Shown here: piece by piece, positions 62,212-64,000 of the stretch
Numbering within the stretch: position 1 is the stretch's first letter
Layout: each line of letters opens with the position of its first letter
Assembly: GCA_017468085.1 (NCBI GenBank)
Contig: JAFUJR010000034.1
Location: 146,081 to 210,080, forward strand
Source: Clostridia bacterium
Lineage (GTDB): Bacteria > Bacillota > Clostridia > Christensenellales > Borkfalkiaceae
Direction of reading: 5' to 3'
Length of the DNA: 64,000 bases
Position numbers and translations under genes: made by a program
Notes under the pieces: model-generated
Database searches by the model: none
The model's input: the letters and a program-made list of their open reading frames with translations, nothing else
Told to the model about the DNA's origin: nothing

Positions 62212-64000
62212 ATGCAAAAGAGAAAAAAGATAATCGGTTTATTGCTTATGGCGTGTGCGTTTACTTTATCAGCAGCGGCTTGTTCTGACGGTAAAGACGG
62301 AATCGACGGCGTTAACGGAACAGACGGAAAGTCTGCCTATCAGATTTGGCTGGACAACGGATATACAGGCACGGAAACAGACTTTCTTGAATGGCTCAAA
62401 GGAGAAGACGGAACGGACGGCAAAGACGGTACGAATGGTACTAATGGTATTGACGGCGTAAATGGCACAAATGGTGTTGACGGTAAAGACGGTGTAAACG
62501 GCACGAACGGTGTTGACGGCAAATCAGCGTATCAAATATGGTTAGATAGCGGCAATGCAGGTAGCGAAACGGATTTTCTCGAATGGTTGAAAGGCGAAGA
62601 CGGAGTTGATGGCACTAACGGAACGAATGGTATTGACGGTATAGACGGCGTAAATGGTACAAACGGCATTGACGGGAAATCAGCCTATCAAATTTGGCTT
62701 GACAACGGCAATACGGGTACAGAAACAGACTTTCTCGAATGGCTTAAAGGCGAAGACGGAGTTGATGGTGTGGACGGGATCGACGGGAAAGACGGTGTTG
62801 ACGGAGAAAATGGGTTAAGTGCTTATGAAATCTTTTTGAAATATAACCCCGATTATCCAAGCGATGAAGAACAGTGGATTGACGATCTCGTAAACGGCAG
62901 ACTTGTCAGATATACGGTTACGTTTAAGGCTTACGGGCAAGAAGATATTATAAAGAAAACCCCTTTTTATAATGCAAATATACTGATAGACATTCCACAG
63001 GTTCCCGAATTGGCAGGAAATATCGGTTATTGGGATTATACCGAGTTTGATAATATAACGCAAGATATTACGGTAAACGCCGTTTACGAAACCCAAGGAC
63101 TTACGTATTCTTTGGTTGACGATTCTTATTCCGTGACAGTTTTTGAAAACGCAACGGCAGAAGCAGTGTTCATCCCTCAAACCTATTCGGGAAAAGCGGT
63201 AACTTCTATCGGTTATGAGGTTTTCAGAGATTGTAGCAGCTTGACGAGCGTGGTTATCCCCGACAGCGTAACTTCTATCGGTCAATCTGCGTTCAAAGGT
63301 TGCAGTAGCTTGACGAGCGTAGTCATCCCCGACGGCGTAACTTCTATCGTTGATTATACGTTTTATGACTGCACAAGCTTGACGAGCGTGGTCATTCCCG
63401 ACAGCGTAACTTCTATCGGTATTTCTGCGTTCAAAGGTTGCAGTAGCTTGACGAGCGTGGTCATCCCCAACAGCGTAACTTCTATGAGTGATGCTGCGTT
63501 CTGGGATTGCACAAGCTTGACGAGCGTGGTCATCCCCGACGGCGTAACTTCTATCGGTTATTCTGCGTTCAGAAATTGCAGTAGCTTGACGAGCGTGCTC
63601 ATCCCCGACAGCGTAACTTCTATCGGTGATTCTGCGTTCGAATATTGCACAAGCATGACGAATGTAGTCATCCCCGGAAGCGTAACTTCTATGGGTGATG
63701 CTGCATTCTTCAATTGTACAAGCTTGACGAGCGTAGTCATCCTCGACGGCGTAACTTCTATCGGTGGTGGTGCGTTCGAATATTGCACAAGCATGACGAA
63801 CGTAGTCATCCCCGGAAGCGTAACTTCTATCGGTATTTCTGCGTTCTATGAATGCAGTAGTTTGACGAGCGTAGTCATCCTCGACGGCGTAACTTCTATC
63901 GGTCAAACTGCGTTCTATAAATGCAGTAGCTTGACGAGCGTAGTCATCCCCGACAGCGTAACTTCTATCGGTGATTCTGCGTTCGAATATTGCACAAGCA
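62212..64000 (+). CDS. Surface lipoprotein with collagen-like, InlB-like and BspA leucine-rich repeats (3' end outside the window)
   Basis: The frame is open to the window edge (596 codons seen). A signal peptide with the lipobox-like AAAC (Cys24) anchors it to the membrane. Residues 25-200 are collagen-like GxD/GxN triplets interrupted by three near-identical modules SAYQIWLDNG...DFLEWLKGEDG (41-67, 105-131, 157-183) and a diverged fourth (202-229). An InlB B-repeat-like domain (about 231-293) ends in ITVNAVYE. From about 325, BspA-type repeats of 23 residues (SLTSVVIPDSVTSIGxSAF with Cys) run to the end. GGAG precedes the ATG by 7 nt. Adhesion or glycan/host contact is inferred. Confidence 0.88.
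   Translation, partial: MQKRKKIIGLLLMACAFTLSAAACSDGKDGIDGVNGTDGKSAYQIWLDNGYTGTETDFLEWLKGEDGTDGKDGTNGTNGIDGVNGTNGVDGKDGVNGTNGVDGKSAYQIWLDSGNAGSETDFLEWLKGEDGVDGTNGTNGIDGIDGVNGTNGIDGKSAYQIWLDNGNTGTETDFLEWLKGEDGVDGVDGIDGKDGVDGENGLSAYEIFLKYNPDYPSDEEQWIDDLVNGRLVRYTVTFKAYGQEDIIKKTPFYNANILIDIPQVPELAGNIGYWDYTEFDNITQDITVNAVYETQGLTYSLVDDSYSVTVFENATAEAVFIPQTYSGKAVTSIGYEVFRDCSSLTSVVIPDSVTSIGQSAFKGCSSLTSVVIPDGVTSIVDYTFYDCTSLTSVVIPDSVTSIGISAFKGCSSLTSVVIPNSVTSMSDAAFWDCTSLTSVVIPDGVTSIGYSAFRNCSSLTSVLIPDSVTSIGDSAFEYCTSMTNVVIPGSVTSMGDAAFFNCTSLTSVVILDGVTSIGGGAFEYCTSMTNVVIPGSVTSIGISAFYECSSLTSVVILDGVTSIGQTAFYKCSSLTSVVIPDSVTSIGDSAFEYCTS
62329..62760 (+). repeat. Repeated collagen-linker modules in DNA
   Basis: Three copies of an 81-nt block encoding SAYQIWLDNG through WLKGEDG, separated by GAC/AAT-GG(C/T) triplet repeats. 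They are similar but not identical at silent positions, so they diverged after duplication. Confidence 0.8.
63235..63993 (+). repeat. Eleven tandem 69-nt leucine-rich repeats
   Basis: Eleven complete 69-bp units encode the 23-residue BspA-type repeat and a twelfth starts at the window edge. Units share long stretches such as AGCTTGACGAGCGT and GTAACTTCTAT, with variation concentrated in the two residues after SIG and in the residues before Cys. Confidence 0.9.

Noticed and set aside
62340-62522. Pro/Ser-rich 60-codon frame on the minus strand
   Set aside because: It is the antisense of the collagen-like triplets.
62815-63906. A 363-codon open frame on the minus strand with DRSYAVGDDYARQ-like repeats
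   Set aside because: It is the antisense of the leucine-rich repeats; its periodicity of 23 residues mirrors the plus-strand units. It has no ribosome binding site and the plus-strand frame starts with a signal peptide and good signals.
63235-63993. Regular 69-bp repeats considered as a CRISPR array
   Set aside because: The repeats are coding, in one frame, without unique spacers, and encode BspA-type leucine-rich repeats.

Overview
The window looks like a chromosomal segment of an anaerobic, low-to-moderate GC Gram-positive bacterium of the class Clostridia, probably an uncultured gut lineage. The evidence is a Spo0A with matching 0A boxes, a Firmicutes-type LexA box, glgC/glgD in one operon, the ylxY-mlpA pair, the rpmF-yceD-ackA-pta-tmcAL block, strong Shine-Dalgarno sites and sigma-A promoters, and a degenerate PolA proofreading domain. 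The lineage is an inference from gene content only. Nearly all genes from 4.2 to 59.5 kb lie on the minus strand.

Layout. 0-4.2 kb: end of a probable scpB, dacB, rluB, lexA, a small Cys-rich protein, an acetyltransferase and a nucleoside phosphorylase. 4.2-7.7 kb: an XRE regulator with a small partner, hflX, and a XerS-like recombinase preceded by a dyad-rich 343-bp intergenic region. 7.7-18 kb: a glycogen operon glgB-glgC-glgD-glgA-glgP followed by a GH13 enzyme. 18.3-21.6 kb: polA-coaE. 21.8-22.8 kb: a membrane protein, tRNA-Leu(CAA) and the remnant of a GH38 alpha-mannosidase. 22.9-29.8 kb: a sugar locus with a FAD oxidoreductase, a GH2 hydrolase, an MFS carrier, a NahK-like sugar kinase and a divergent AraC regulator.

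29.8-35.5 kb: one tight operon that starts with comEB, a cyclophilin gene and purB and continues into a 48-residue lipoprotein-like peptide, an HPr-kinase-like protein, a PqqD-like protein, an S26 peptidase with a Ser/His pair and an ABC exporter. This is the best candidate for an undescribed peptide-modifying and exporting system. 35.8-40.8 kb: groES-groEL, a Spo0A that lacks the phospho-acceptor Asp, an ABC-F protein and acpP. 40.8-53.5 kb: long operons for RNA and DNA maintenance (tex, alkD-like, a UDG-superfamily glycosylase, mlpA, ylxY-like; then mutS2, a U32 peptidase, a HAD phosphatase, uvrC). 53.5-60.8 kb: arsR-copA with an in-frame CopZ-like start, then rpmF-yceD, ackA-pta and tmcAL.

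60.8-64 kb is an accessory end: a 39-nt copy of the 5' half of tRNA-Thr beside the intact gene, an XRE regulator facing a frameshifted gene across a 29-bp operator-like dyad, and the start of a large surface lipoprotein made of collagen-like, InlB-like and BspA-type leucine-rich repeats that runs off the window.
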